Positions 17,492 through 25,978 of a stretch of DNA of 64,000 nt are shown piece after piece. Both the position numbers and the translations under genes were made by a program. The notes under the pieces are model-generated. The model saw only the letters and a program-made list of their open reading frames with translations, ran no database searches and had not been told where the DNA came from. This DNA comes from Eggerthellaceae bacterium (GTDB lineage: Bacteria > Actinomycetota > Coriobacteriia > Coriobacteriales > Eggerthellaceae), in NCBI GenBank assembly GCA_022791455.1, contig JAAVZC010000013.1, forward strand, positions 1 to 64,000, in the 5' to 3' direction. Each line of letters begins with the position of its first letter. Within the stretch, counting starts at the first letter, position 1.

Positions 17492-17989
17492 CTACTTGCC
17501 GTCCCAAAGACCGGTGCCCTCGTCCTCTTCCCAGAGGGTGGCAGTGCTCCATTGGGTGACCACGTAGCCGGCTTCCTCGTCGAAAGCCACCGCCACGTTC
17601 AGCTGCCTGAACCCTTCGCATTCGAAGGTGGCGGAAAGGGTGCCGTTCTCCCAGCTGAGAGCGGTCACCTGGGTTGCCTCCATGTCCACCGCCGCAAGGA
17701 ACCGGTCCACCGCCTTCTGGGCCGCCGCCGCATCCGGAAGCGACGAGCGCACCTGGTTCCAGCCTTCGCCATTGCGCTGGTCGCCCAACGTCTCGTCGAC
17801 GCAGGCCAGCAGCGCTTGGGCGGAGGCTTCGTTGGCGTAGGTGGCGCTCACGGTGGCCTTCTGGCGCTCCGCGATGGCGTTCTGGGCGTTAACGGTGGAT
17901 ACCCCCAGCACCGCCATCACCGCCAGCACCAGCAGAATGAGGAAGGTGAGGATGGTGACCGGTCCCATGCGCAGAAATTTCTCGCTCAT
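17492..17989 (-). CDS. Pilin-like membrane-anchored protein (165 aa)
   Basis: One N-terminal membrane helix (residues ~10-32, GPVTILTFLILLVLAVMAVLGV) is followed by an extracellular domain with two cysteines, a layout like a minor pilin. It lacks the glycine-x4-glutamate cleavage site of classical prepilins. ATG at 17989 overlaps the stop of the preceding gene by four bases, and a 72-base gap separates it from PilT. I do not recognise a named family. Position between the platform protein and the ATPase implies a structural role in the same surface machine. Confidence 0.65.
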   Translation of the reverse strand: MSEKFLRMGPVTILTFLILLVLAVMAVLGVSTVNAQNAIAERQKATVSATYANEASAQALLACVDETLGDQRNGEGWNQVRSSLPDAAAAQKAVDRFLAAVDMEATQVTALSWENGTLSATFECEGFRQLNVAVAFDEEAGYVVTQWSTATLWEEDEGTGLWDGK

Positions 17990-18375
17990 CGCTCACCTCC
18001 TGCCTGGTAGCTGCAGGTGTCGAACGAGTACACAACGGAATCCCCTTCGACAACCTGGATGGTGAGGGCCTCAAGCGCCCCGGTACCGGCCGCAGCCTCG
18101 CGAGCGGTGCAGCGCACGGTGAAGCCCTCCACCTGAGTCTCGGCGGGCACGTCCGCGCCGGCCGCTGCCGACTCGGCGTAGCTGGTGGCCACGGTCATGG
18201 CCTGGTTGAACGCCTGGTTGTAGCGGGCCTGCTGCACCATGGACCCCATGAGGGAGAACACAATGGCAAGGCTCACGGCGGCGAACAGCAAAAGCAAAGT
18301 CATTTCCAGGAAGAAGGCGCTGTTTCCGCGCGTCCCCTTCCGGCTGCGGCGCAGCTGTGCATCCGGGCGGATCAT
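17986..18375 (-). CDS. Pilin/TadE-like small membrane protein (129 aa)
   Basis: A basic leader (residues 1-17) precedes SAFFLEMTLLLLFAAVSLAIVFSLMG, a hydrophobic helix with a glutamate near its start. That is reminiscent of TadE-like pseudopilins or prepilins, though the glutamate is not at the classical +5 position. The outer part has two cysteines (C in VRCTA and DTCSYQ) that could form a disulphide. Its start and stop overlap both neighbours by four bases, so all are translated together. No firm family assignment. Confidence 0.65.
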   Translation of the reverse strand: MIRPDAQLRRSRKGTRGNSAFFLEMTLLLLFAAVSLAIVFSLMGSMVQQARYNQAFNQAMTVATSYAESAAAGADVPAETQVEGFTVRCTAREAAAGTGALEALTIQVVEGDSVVYSFDTCSYQAGGER

Positions 18376-18920
18376 AGGATCACCACCTCTCCGGTGGCGG
18401 AGTTCTCATGAGGGGAATGCCCCTCGGCCCCATGGCTGCGCAGGTAGACCGAGGCGGTGCCCTCGTCGGTGGTGATGGTCAGAAGACCGTCGTCGTAATC
18501 GAAGGAGAGCTGCTGTGATGGCGCCACCTCGAGAACGGAGGCGTCGGACACTTCCGTCCCGGCCAGGGCCGATTGCTGGCAGATCATGCCGTCGCGCAGG
18601 AAGATGGCGGTCTCGAAGGTGTTGTTGCCGATGACCTCCTCCAGCACAAGGCGCTGGTTTCCATCGGCAAGCGACACCGAGGAGATGCGATCATGGCCCT
18701 TTACCGTGTTGACGAGCATCCCCAAAGAGGCGCGGGCGGTCTGGGTGGCATTGCCCTGGGCGGTGATCTCGCGATAGCTGTTCACGCCGAAGAGCAGCGC
18801 CGCCATCAGTAGCGCCAAGAACAGGCCGAAGAGCAACGTGGTGGCCACCCGCAGGCCGGTAGGGGAGGTGGCGGCGCGGCCGTTCAGGCCCCGCCAGAGC
18901 GTGGGAGTGGGCTGTGTCAT
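18372..18920 (-). CDS. DUF4860-like membrane-anchored protein of the pilus cluster
   Basis: The ORF track extends upstream to 19013, but ATG at 18920 overlaps the previous stop as ATGA, the same pattern as its neighbours, giving 182 residues. A membrane helix (residues ~23-46, VATTLLFGLFLALLMAALLFGV) is followed by NSYREITAQGNATQTARASLGMLVNTV and DGNQRLVLEE-type beta strands. This resembles the DUF4860 family, uncharacterised proteins found next to pilus-like genes. It is probably a minor subunit exposed outside the membrane. The family match is from memory of its pattern, not from a search. Confidence 0.65.
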   Translation of the reverse strand: MTQPTPTLWRGLNGRAATSPTGLRVATTLLFGLFLALLMAALLFGVNSYREITAQGNATQTARASLGMLVNTVKGHDRISSVSLADGNQRLVLEEVIGNNTFETAIFLRDGMICQQSALAGTEVSDASVLEVAPSQQLSFDYDDGLLTITTDEGTASVYLRSHGAEGHSPHENSATGEVVIL

Positions 18921-19231
18921 TTCAGCTTCACCACCACGTTGGGGGGCATGTTCGTAGCGAACGCCTCGTAGGTGACGGCGTACACGTCGTCGTTGACGGA
19001 AACGCCGTAGCAATCTTCAAGATGGGAGAGGGAGAGCGGGTAGGCGCCCTCCACCGCGGCGCACTGGTTGGCGGCGTCCAAGATGGACTGGCGAAGCGAT
19101 GCGGCGCCCTGCTCGGCCGACGAGGCCTGGGCGGCGTCGATTCCCCATGCGGCGCCGAAGCCCACCACCAGGCATAAGCCGACAGCGATGAGCCAGCGCG
19201 CGGCGCGAGATTTGTTCTTCCGGGCGGCCAT
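18917..19231 (-). CDS. Small type IV pilin-like protein (104 aa)
   Basis: One membrane helix (residues ~13-33, WLIAVGLCLVVGFGAAWGI) is followed by an amphipathic helix and the segment QCAAVEGAYPLSLSHLEDCYGVSVNDDVYAVTYEAF. The AVEG-YP-SL-L...YG pattern resembles the C-terminal half of pseudopilin-like proteins, where an early cysteine and this motif define the globular head. Conserved cysteines at residues ~57 and ~74 could pair. It starts 4 bases after the platform gene and overlaps the next start. It lacks a classical prepilin peptidase site, so export and anchoring may rely on an uncleaved helix. Confidence 0.65.
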   Translation of the reverse strand: MAARKNKSRAARWLIAVGLCLVVGFGAAWGIDAAQASSAEQGAASLRQSILDAANQCAAVEGAYPLSLSHLEDCYGVSVNDDVYAVTYEAFATNMPPNVVVKLK

Positions 19232-19235
19232 TGGT

Positions 19236-20288
19236 TTACCCGATCGATCCCATGATGCCGATGAGGGGCATCATCACGGCAATGAGGGTGGCCCCCACCG
19301 CAACGGTCAAAAGCGCCGCCAGCACCGGCTCGATGCGGTCGATAGAGGCGCTCAAGGAATCGAGGGCATCCTCGAACAGCGTGCGGGAAAGCGACTCGAG
19401 CGCTTCGGCGGTAGAGCCCATGGCCGACTGCACGGTGAGCATGTGGCCGTAGAGCGGCTGGTAGAGGCCCGCTTCCACGAGCGCTTGGGCCAGGCCCTTC
19501 GGGTCGGAGTTGTCTTCCATAAGCTTGCGGGCGCGCTCGAGCCGCGTTGCCAGTTCGCGGTGGTCCACCACGCCTGCGGCGTACTGCAGCGCGTCGGTGG
19601 TGTTGAGCCCCGAGGCAATGGCGGTGGAAAGGGCCGCCGAGAACCGGGAAACTGCCAGGTCGTAGGCGCTTCCCTTCAAAAACGATACTTTCTCCGCTAG
19701 TCGCAAGATGGACATGCGGCCGGTTTGGCTGCCGCTGCGCACGAACAGAACCAGCATGAAGATGGTGGTGATGAGGGTGAGGGCGAAGGCAACCCAGCCG
19801 ATGCCGAGCGAAATGGAAACAAACGAGTAAGAGCCAGAGGTGAGGGAGCCGGTCATCTGCTCGTAGACCCCCACGAACACGGGAAGCACCAGCGCGCAGG
19901 TGACCACCAGGATTACCGACATGAGCCCCAGAAGCAAGCAGGGATAGCCAAGCGAGCTGCGCAGTCGGGAGAACAGGCGATGCTCCTCGTCGTAATAGGT
20001 GGCAAGGGAGCGGCTCACCTCCTCGATGCGGCCGCTCTTGTCGCCAATCTTGAGCATCTGCACCGCGTAGGGAGGAAACGCCCCGGCCTCTTCAGCAGCG
20101 AGGCCCAGCGCAACCCCTTCGTCCAGCTGCTGGTACATGTCGCGGCACACCGCGGCCAGCTCTTTGTCGGAGGCGTCTTGGGCCAGCGTCCAAAGCGCCT
20201 GGCTCGTCTGCATGCCGGAAGCGAGCATCAGCGCGATGCTCTCGAAGAACTCGGACAGGGTCAAGCTGTCCAGGAGGGGCCGTTTCAT
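19236..20288 (-). CDS. Type II secretion / type IV pilus inner-membrane platform protein (GspF/PilC family)
   Basis: A 350-residue protein with two copies of the T2SSF domain. The first includes FFESIALMLASGMQTSQALWTLA and MLKIGDKSGRIEEVSRSLATYYDEE; the second includes RFSAALSTAIASGLNTTDALQYAA. Three or four membrane helices are seen, at ~115-140, ~160-190 and ~325-345, the last being the usual C-terminal anchor. It forms the membrane platform that couples a cytoplasmic ATPase to pilin polymerisation. It stands before the pilin-like genes, with PilT at the end of the same run. The family is usually ~400 residues, so this is a compact version. Confidence 0.85.
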   Translation of the reverse strand: MKRPLLDSLTLSEFFESIALMLASGMQTSQALWTLAQDASDKELAAVCRDMYQQLDEGVALGLAAEEAGAFPPYAVQMLKIGDKSGRIEEVSRSLATYYDEEHRLFSRLRSSLGYPCLLLGLMSVILVVTCALVLPVFVGVYEQMTGSLTSGSYSFVSISLGIGWVAFALTLITTIFMLVLFVRSGSQTGRMSILRLAEKVSFLKGSAYDLAVSRFSAALSTAIASGLNTTDALQYAAGVVDHRELATRLERARKLMEDNSDPKGLAQALVEAGLYQPLYGHMLTVQSAMGSTAEALESLSRTLFEDALDSLSASIDRIEPVLAALLTVAVGATLIAVMMPLIGIMGSIG

Positions 20289-20315
20289 GTTCTTCTCGTT
20301 CCTTTCCGTCTGGTG

Positions 20316-21380
20316 CTAGTAGGTGTAGCGGTCGGTGTAGTTGATGCCGTCGCCCACATACTCTTTATATGAGGGGGAGGCGCCGAAGGTGGAATCCACG
20401 CGGCTCCAGGTGTTGGCGCGCACGTCGATGCCCACCGCTTGCCAGCTGCCGTCTATGTAGACCATGTTCCAGGCATGGTAGAGGTCGTTGGGGCTCACGT
20501 ATCCGGTGATCACCTGGCAGGGGATGCCCACGCTGCGCAGCATCGCGCCCACGAGCGCCGAATAGTCGAAGCAGATGCCGGTGCCGGAAGAAAGGGTGCT
20601 GTCGGGGTTGGGCAGATAGCCGGACTTGTCGCTGAGGTCTTCGGCTTTCGCGGCGTCATAGCTGATGTTGGCGCACACCCAGTCGTAGATGGCCGCCACT
20701 GCGTCCGCCTCGTTGGCGGCATTCGCGGTGAGCTCCTTGGCCTTCTTGACGGCGGCGGAAGACTCGCTGTAGTCGCAGATGACGCTCGGCAGCAGGAAGG
20801 GCGCGAACTCGCTTGCCAGCGAAACGTCCATCTGCACCGAGCAGATTTCCACGTAATTGGAATCGGTCGTGTTCTGCATAACGCGGAAGGTGTAGCTGCC
20901 GCTGCCCATGTTCACCGGGCAGACGATGGGGGTGCCGTCGCCGGGAAGGTCGTAGTTGTAGCTCATCTCGCCTTTGATGACCTGGAACTTCAGGCGCACG
21001 TCGTTCACCGCCTTGGCAGCGACCCAGCCCTCGTTGGCGCCGGAGGCGTCGATGGCGGCGCCGTTCTCCTCGGCGGTGGCGGTCCCGAAGGAGGGGATGG
21101 TGAGGCTTGACGGGGGGTTGAAGGCGGCGCCGGTAGTCTGGGGCTTCTCCGCTTCCGGCTCGGGATCGGGGGCCTCATCGGTGGTGGATTCACTCGGCGT
21201 GCTTGTTTCATTGGAGGGAGCAGGGGTGGGGTCGGTCGTGGTTGACGGGGCAGGGTCGGCCGTTGGCTGCGAATCTTCGCCACCGCCGCCACAGCCCGCG
21301 AGGAAGCTGCCGGCCGAAATTGCCAGCACCAGCGCGAGCGCCCATTTTCCACTGATCAGGTGTTTCAACTTCCCAAGCAC
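20316..21380 (-). CDS. Surface lipoprotein with transglutaminase-like domain
   Basis: A 354-residue protein starting at GTG 21380. A signal peptide ends in the lipobox LAGC, with the lipid-bearing cysteine at residue 30. A flexible Ser/Thr/Pro/Glu-rich linker (31-90) follows, then a beta-rich region, then a transglutaminase-like (cysteine protease fold) domain. The catalytic triad is visible: Cys270 in GTGICFDYSALVGAMLRSVGIP, His302 in YHAWNMVYI and Asp319 in VGIDVRANTW. The enzyme could cut or cross-link surface proteins. It lies 27 bases before the pilus platform gene on the same strand, so pilus subunits are possible substrates. That link is inference. Confidence 0.88.
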   Translation of the reverse strand: MLGKLKHLISGKWALALVLAISAGSFLAGCGGGGEDSQPTADPAPSTTTDPTPAPSNETSTPSESTTDEAPDPEPEAEKPQTTGAAFNPPSSLTIPSFGTATAEENGAAIDASGANEGWVAAKAVNDVRLKFQVIKGEMSYNYDLPGDGTPIVCPVNMGSGSYTFRVMQNTTDSNYVEICSVQMDVSLASEFAPFLLPSVICDYSESSAAVKKAKELTANAANEADAVAAIYDWVCANISYDAAKAEDLSDKSGYLPNPDSTLSSGTGICFDYSALVGAMLRSVGIPCQVITGYVSPNDLYHAWNMVYIDGSWQAVGIDVRANTWSRVDSTFGASPSYKEYVGDGINYTDRYTY

Positions 21381-21409
21381 CTAGTTCTCTCTCAATCTTA
21401 CGGATTGGC

Positions 21410-21415
21410 ATTATA
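21410..21415 (-). promoter_or_regulatory. -10 element for the transglutaminase/pilus operon
   Basis: Read on the minus strand this is a consensus TATAAT, 30 bases before the GTG start of the transglutaminase gene. No good -35 lies at the normal distance, so the promoter may need an activator. It would drive the whole minus-strand operon. The rest of the 250-base divergent gap holds nothing else that I can support. Confidence 0.45.
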
Positions 21416-21630
21416 GCTTGCTCGAAGATTTTGTTCACCAAGATATTTCTTCGCGGCGGCCATTGCCGAGGAAAATCCATCAGCGCGCCCGCGCCCCCAC
21501 GCCTCTGGCCCTTCTCGGCGATATTTCGCTTGTATTCAACTTCAAGTTCTTCTTCGTTTCTGATAAGGTATCGCATGGTGTCCGCCATCTGTGGTTGGTT
21601 TTTTCGGCGGCGCCTGGGAAAGGGGAATAC

Positions 21631-23715
21631 ATGGCCGTGGGAAGCCTGAAGGGTCGCACGATCCTGGTCGTTGACGACAACCCGATGAACCGGCTGCTTT
21701 TGCAAGACATTATTGGCGGCGAGGCGAATTTCGTCGAAGCCGCTGACGGAGCATCTGCGATTGCCCGCATCAAAGAGCTGGGCACCGAGATCTCGGTGGT
21801 GCTGCTGGACATTGTGATGCCCATTCTTTCCGGCCTCGATGTGCTGGAATTCATGTCGAAAGCGGGGTATGTGAACGACATCCCCGTCATCATGGTGTCC
21901 TCCGAGACCGATTCCGACATTGTCATGCGCGCCTACGAGCTGGGGGCCACCGACTTCATCAACCGCCCCTTCGTGCCCAACATTGTGCGGCGGCGCGTCA
22001 TCAACACCATCATGCTCTACGCCAAGCAGCGCGATCTCATCGGGCTCATGGAGGAGCAGATCCTCGCCCGCGAGCGCGACAACATGCTCATGGTGTCCAC
22101 GCTCTCCCACATTGTGGAGGTCCGCAACGGTGAGTCCGGCTCGCACGTCACCCATGTGAGCAACATCGCCCGCATCTTGCTGCGGGCGATGGGCGCGAAG
22201 TCCAGCCAGTATTTCCTTTCCGAAGAGGACATTCGCATCATCTCGCTGGCGTCGAGCCTTCACGACGTTGGCAAGATTTCCATTCCCGACGAGATTCTCA
22301 ACAAGCCGGGCCGGTTGACCCCCGAAGAGTTCGAGGTCATGAAGGCGCATACCACTAAGGGCGCCGAGATGCTGGCGAGCCTTGATGGCAACAACGAGAC
22401 GAAACTGGTGAAGACTGCCTACGAAATTGTGCGCTGGCATCACGAGCGCTTCGACGGCAAGGGGTACCCGGACGGCATTTCCGGTAACGACATTCCCCTT
22501 TCCGCGCAGGTAGTCTCCCTTGCCGACGTGTACGACGCCCTGCGCAGCGAGCGCGTGTACAAGAAAGCGTTCCCACGGGAAAAGGCTCTCGAGATGATCG
22601 TGGGCGGCGAGTGCGGCATCTTCAACCCCGACCTTCTGGAAGTGTTTTTGGAGTCGGTGGACGAGATGGAGCAGGTGGTCAGTTCCACCGAGGTGAACCT
22701 TGCCGAGCAGGTGGACGGCGGCAGCGGCGGATCGCTGCTCTCGCCCCGCAACGCCGGTGAGATTTCCGCGCGCACGGTCGAGCAGCTGGAATACGAGCGC
22801 CAGAAGTACCGCTTCTTCGCATCCATGTCCAGCGAGGTGCAGTTCGAGTACACCTACGCCACCGACCTTCTGGTGCTGAACGACCACGGCCCGGGCGATC
22901 TGGGGCTGGACGAGGCCATCCTCTCGCCGCGAGCCGACGAGCGCTTCATTGCCTTCTTCGGCCAGGAGAACCTGGACCACTTGCTGGAGGCCATCGCGGC
23001 TGCCACGCCGGAAGACCCGCTCGTGCACATGAAGATTGTGGCCAACCCCGTGGGCGGCCCCCGTTGGTTCGAGCTCACCGCGCGCGTGATCTGGACGGTG
23101 AGCAGTCTGGATACCAAGACGTCCGCGGTCATCGGCAAGCTGGTCGACATCAACGAGCGGCAGGAGAACCTGAACAAGCTCTCCTTCAAGGCCACCCACG
23201 ACAGCCTGACCGGCCTTATGAACCACGCCAACGCCAAGCGGGTCATCAGCGACCGCCTCATCGAGAAGAACGATTCGCAGTTGGTGCTGTGCGTTCTGGA
23301 CATCGACAACTTCAAGGCCATCAACGACACCCGCGGCCATCTGTTCGGCGACGACATCTTGACGTGGATGGCTTCGCGCATGAACCATTCGGTGCGCGAC
23401 CGCGACCTTCTTGCCCGCGTAGGCGGTGATGAGTTCCTCATCTTCTTAGAGGTGAAGGGCGATCCGCAGCTTGTGGTGGAGCGCATCTTCAACCGCATCT
23501 GCGGCAACTACTCCGGGTGGGACGTGACGGTGTCCATGGGCGTGGCCATCGCGCCGGCGGAGTCCATCTCTTACGAAGATCTTTTCCGTCAGGCTGACGC
23601 CGCTTTGTACATTCGCAAGGGCTCGGGGCGAAACGGCTATACCTTCTACGAGAACGAACAGCACTCCGATCCGTCGTTCTCCAGCTCTATCACTCCTATC
23701 GACAGCGGCGAATAG
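21631..23715 (+). CDS. Response regulator with HD-GYP and GGDEF domains (cyclic di-GMP metabolism)
   Basis: ATG 21631 with GAAAGGGG upstream is chosen over the longer frame, because the REC domain begins at once; this gives 694 residues. REC spans ~9-125, with D15/D16 and phospho-acceptor D60 (VVLLDIVMP). The HD-GYP domain (~150-330) keeps HD at 211-212 (SLHDVGKIS) and HHERFDGKGYP near 269-279, so cyclic di-GMP hydrolysis is possible. A PAS-like region fills ~385-505. The GGDEF domain (~535-680) has an intact GGDEF at ~598-602 with an RDRD inhibitory site five residues before it, so synthesis is also possible. It is divergent from the pilus-like operon and followed by an Hpt gene. Confidence 0.9.
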   Translation: MAVGSLKGRTILVVDDNPMNRLLLQDIIGGEANFVEAADGASAIARIKELGTEISVVLLDIVMPILSGLDVLEFMSKAGYVNDIPVIMVSSETDSDIVMRAYELGATDFINRPFVPNIVRRRVINTIMLYAKQRDLIGLMEEQILARERDNMLMVSTLSHIVEVRNGESGSHVTHVSNIARILLRAMGAKSSQYFLSEEDIRIISLASSLHDVGKISIPDEILNKPGRLTPEEFEVMKAHTTKGAEMLASLDGNNETKLVKTAYEIVRWHHERFDGKGYPDGISGNDIPLSAQVVSLADVYDALRSERVYKKAFPREKALEMIVGGECGIFNPDLLEVFLESVDEMEQVVSSTEVNLAEQVDGGSGGSLLSPRNAGEISARTVEQLEYERQKYRFFASMSSEVQFEYTYATDLLVLNDHGPGDLGLDEAILSPRADERFIAFFGQENLDHLLEAIAAATPEDPLVHMKIVANPVGGPRWFELTARVIWTVSSLDTKTSAVIGKLVDINERQENLNKLSFKATHDSLTGLMNHANAKRVISDRLIEKNDSQLVLCVLDIDNFKAINDTRGHLFGDDILTWMASRMNHSVRDRDLLARVGGDEFLIFLEVKGDPQLVVERIFNRICGNYSGWDVTVSMGVAIAPAESISYEDLFRQADAALYIRKGSGRNGYTFYENEQHSDPSFSSSITPIDSGE

Positions 23716-23739
23716 CCCCACAAGGAAAGGACGATTACC

Positions 23740-24102
23740 ATGAGTCTTGAAGATTGCTATGGCGTGTGCGGGGGAGACTTGGCTGCTGTCCGCGGTCGTT
23801 TGCTGGACGATGCCCGCATTACCAAGTACCTGAATTTCTTTTTGCAGGACGACACCTATGCCAATCTGGGAACTTCCCTGGAAAGTGGCGATCTGGCTAC
23901 TGCCTTCCGGATGGCGCACACGTTGAAGGGTACCTCGATGGAGCTGGGGCTTGTGCAGCTTTCTCAGGATGCGGCGGCATTGTGTGAGGCGCTGCGCCCC
24001 GATGATGCCGGTGTGCCGAAGAATCTGGAGGCCGCGCCCGAGCTGAAGCAGAAGGTGGACGACGACTACCTTCTCGTGCAGGCCGGTATCGCGCTGATCT
24101 AG
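23740..24102 (+). CDS. Hpt (histidine phosphotransfer) domain protein
   Basis: A 120-residue helical protein. Residues 58-68 (MAHTLKGTSMELGL) carry the HxLKGTS motif, with His60 as the phosphorylated residue. It starts at ATG 23740 after AAGGAAAGG, 24 bases behind the REC-HD-GYP-GGDEF gene, so the two form an operon. It probably passes a phosphoryl group between a hybrid histidine kinase elsewhere and the REC domain next door. No kinase gene is in the window. A strong terminator follows. Confidence 0.9.
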   Translation: MSLEDCYGVCGGDLAAVRGRLLDDARITKYLNFFLQDDTYANLGTSLESGDLATAFRMAHTLKGTSMELGLVQLSQDAAALCEALRPDDAGVPKNLEAAPELKQKVDDDYLLVQAGIALI

Positions 24103-24120
24103 CATATATATAAGTAAGAG

Positions 24121-24155
24121 AAGGAGGGCTCACGGGCCCTCCTTTGTTGTTCTTT
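24121..24155 (+). terminator. Terminator after the Hpt gene
   Basis: AAGGAGGGC (24121-24129) pairs perfectly with GCCCTCCTT (24136-24144), a short loop lies between them, and TTGTTGTTCTTT follows. Confidence 0.85.
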
Positions 24156-24167
24156 GCCAGCCTACCC

Positions 24168-24266
24168 GTTGTCATCCTGAGCGGAGCGCGCAGCGCGTAG
24201 TCGAAGGATCTCGGCAGCCGAGGAGATCCTTCGACTACGGCCTTTGGCCTCCGCTCAGGATGACAA
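24168..24266. repeat. Long hairpin repeat (CATCCTGAGCGGAG family), copy 2
   Basis: TTGTCATCCTGAGCGGAG (24169-24186) and CTCCGCTCAGGATGACAA (24249-24266) are perfect 18-bp terminal inverted repeats. Inside, TAGTCGAAGGATCTC and GAGATCCTTCGACTA pair perfectly. The sequence is nearly the same as copy 1 at 10062-10162, and the differences in one arm (TAGTCG) are matched by compensating changes in the other (CGACTA). No gene was found in the remaining bases up to the tig start. Confidence 0.85.
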
Positions 24267-24433
24267 ATGCCAATACTGTTAAATCATTCTGCATGCCGTT
24301 TTTGCCCGATAAATTGCAACGGGGTGGAACCATGTCTGGGCAAGGCCGTTAAGGTGTGCCATAATTTGCAGCTGTGCGCTTTCGGCGGCTTGCGTCGGCG
24401 CGCGTATTAGTAAAGACACGATGGAGGACTTCT

Positions 24434-25804
24434 GTGAAGACTAACAAAGAGGAGCTTCTTGACAATCAGGTCAAGGTTACCGTTACGGTGGACGCGGCCG
24501 ATGTGGATTCCCGCATCAACAAGACCTACCGCGATTTCGCCGCCCGCTACAATTTCCCGGGCTTCCGCAAGGGCAAGGCTCCGCGCAAGGTTATCGACAA
24601 CGCGCTGGGCGCCGAAGCGGTGGCGGCCACCGTTTCCGAGCAGTTGGTGAACGAGGGCTACCCCTTCGCCATTGAAGCAGAGGGTCTGTTCCCCATGGGT
24701 CAGCCGAAGTTCTCCGCCGACGAGATTGCCAAGGCGGGCGAGCCCTACGAGTTCTCCTTTGAGATTGAAGTGAAGCCCTCCTATGAACTGACCTCCTACG
24801 ATCCGGTCGAGATCGAGATGCCCGCCTCCGGTGCCACCGAAGCGGAGATCGACGACCAGCTGGAGACCATGCGCGGCCACTACGTGGAGTTCGTGGACGC
24901 CTCTGCCGCCAAGAAGCTGAAAGAGGACAACTTCGCCGACCTGAAGATTGTCGCCACCGACGAGACTGGCAAGAACGTCGAGACCGTCTCCAGCGAGTCC
25001 CGTCTGTACGGCCCGGGCTCCGGCATGCTCTCCGAAGCCTTCGACAAGGAAATCATGGGGATGAAGAAGGGCGAGACCCGCGAGTTCGAGCTGCTCATTC
25101 CCGTGACCGAGGATTCCGTGCTGCTGCAGCCGCTGGCCGGCCAGAAGGTGAAGTTCGAGGTCACTTGCACGGTGGTCAAGAAGAAGGAGCTGCCGGAGGT
25201 CACCGACGAGTGGGCCAAGGAGACTATGGGCTTCGAGAACGTGGCCGACATGCGCGAGCGCATCGCCCAGTCCATCGAAGTGCAGAAGGACAGCTACCTG
25301 CCTCGTCTGAAGGAGAACAACTGCCTGCAGGCGCTCATGACCCGCGTTGAGGGCGAGGTGCCCGGCGCGCTGGTGGAGCAGCAGCAGACCAACCTACTGC
25401 AGGAGTTCTTCGGCCAGCTTCAGGGCGCCGGCATGACGCTGGACGGCTACCTGAAGATGCAGGGCATCACTTCCGACCAGTTCAAGGCCGACATCAAGGC
25501 TCAGGCCACCGATGAGGTGAAATCCGGCCTGGCGCTGGACGCGTGGGCCCGCCATAACGGCATTGAGGTTACCGACGCCGAAGTCCTGGCCGAGTTCAAC
25601 AAGGCCGGCGTGCCCGACCCCGAGGGCATGATGGAGGAATGGCGCCAGGAAGGCCGCCTGTACCTCATCCGCGAGGGCGTCATCCGCGGCAAGGCCGTGA
25701 ACCAGGTCATGGAGACCGCCGTGGTCACCGAAACCGATGCCCCTGCGAAGGACGAGACGGTAGAGGTTTCCGCCGAGGACGAGAAGGCGGCGGAAGCGGA
25801 GTAG
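24434..25804 (+). CDS. tig: Trigger factor (ribosome-associated chaperone)
   Basis: GTG 24434, with GGAGG six bases upstream, is chosen over the longer frame, giving 456 residues. The N-terminal ribosome-binding domain contains the signature GFRKGKAPRKVID (residues ~40-52), close to the family's GFRxGKxP motif. The FKBP-type prolyl isomerase domain spans ~150-250. The long helical C-terminal domain, which cradles nascent chains, runs to an acidic tail. It acts at the exit tunnel of the ribosome. The order tig-clpP-clpX, linking folding to proteolysis, is common in bacteria, but here a terminator separates tig from clpP. Confidence 0.95.
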   Translation: MKTNKEELLDNQVKVTVTVDAADVDSRINKTYRDFAARYNFPGFRKGKAPRKVIDNALGAEAVAATVSEQLVNEGYPFAIEAEGLFPMGQPKFSADEIAKAGEPYEFSFEIEVKPSYELTSYDPVEIEMPASGATEAEIDDQLETMRGHYVEFVDASAAKKLKEDNFADLKIVATDETGKNVETVSSESRLYGPGSGMLSEAFDKEIMGMKKGETREFELLIPVTEDSVLLQPLAGQKVKFEVTCTVVKKKELPEVTDEWAKETMGFENVADMRERIAQSIEVQKDSYLPRLKENNCLQALMTRVEGEVPGALVEQQQTNLLQEFFGQLQGAGMTLDGYLKMQGITSDQFKADIKAQATDEVKSGLALDAWARHNGIEVTDAEVLAEFNKAGVPDPEGMMEEWRQEGRLYLIREGVIRGKAVNQVMETAVVTETDAPAKDETVEVSAEDEKAAEAE

Positions 25805-25828
25805 CTTTCCGGATACGGTTCGCATTCC

Positions 25829-25864
25829 AAGGCCGCTTGCCTCCCCGGGGGCGAGCGGCCTTTT
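25829..25864 (+). terminator. tig terminator
   Basis: AAGGCCGCT (25829-25837) pairs with AGCGGCCTT (25854-25862) around an inner CCCC/GGGG stem, followed by TTAG. It lies 25 bases after the tig stop. Confidence 0.8.
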
Positions 25865-25978
25865 AGCTATGGAATTTCGTTTCGGCGCTTTGCCGGACGG
25901 CCCCTATAGCCTAAGATAGGCAGGATACCTGACAGACGGCGGCGCAACGGCGGCCGCCCATAGCGAAAGAGAGCGTTT

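Noticed and set aside
21208-23388. 726-residue minus-strand ORF opposite the REC-HD-GYP-GGDEF gene
   Set aside because: Antisense of a gene with all catalytic motifs intact; no recognisable domain.
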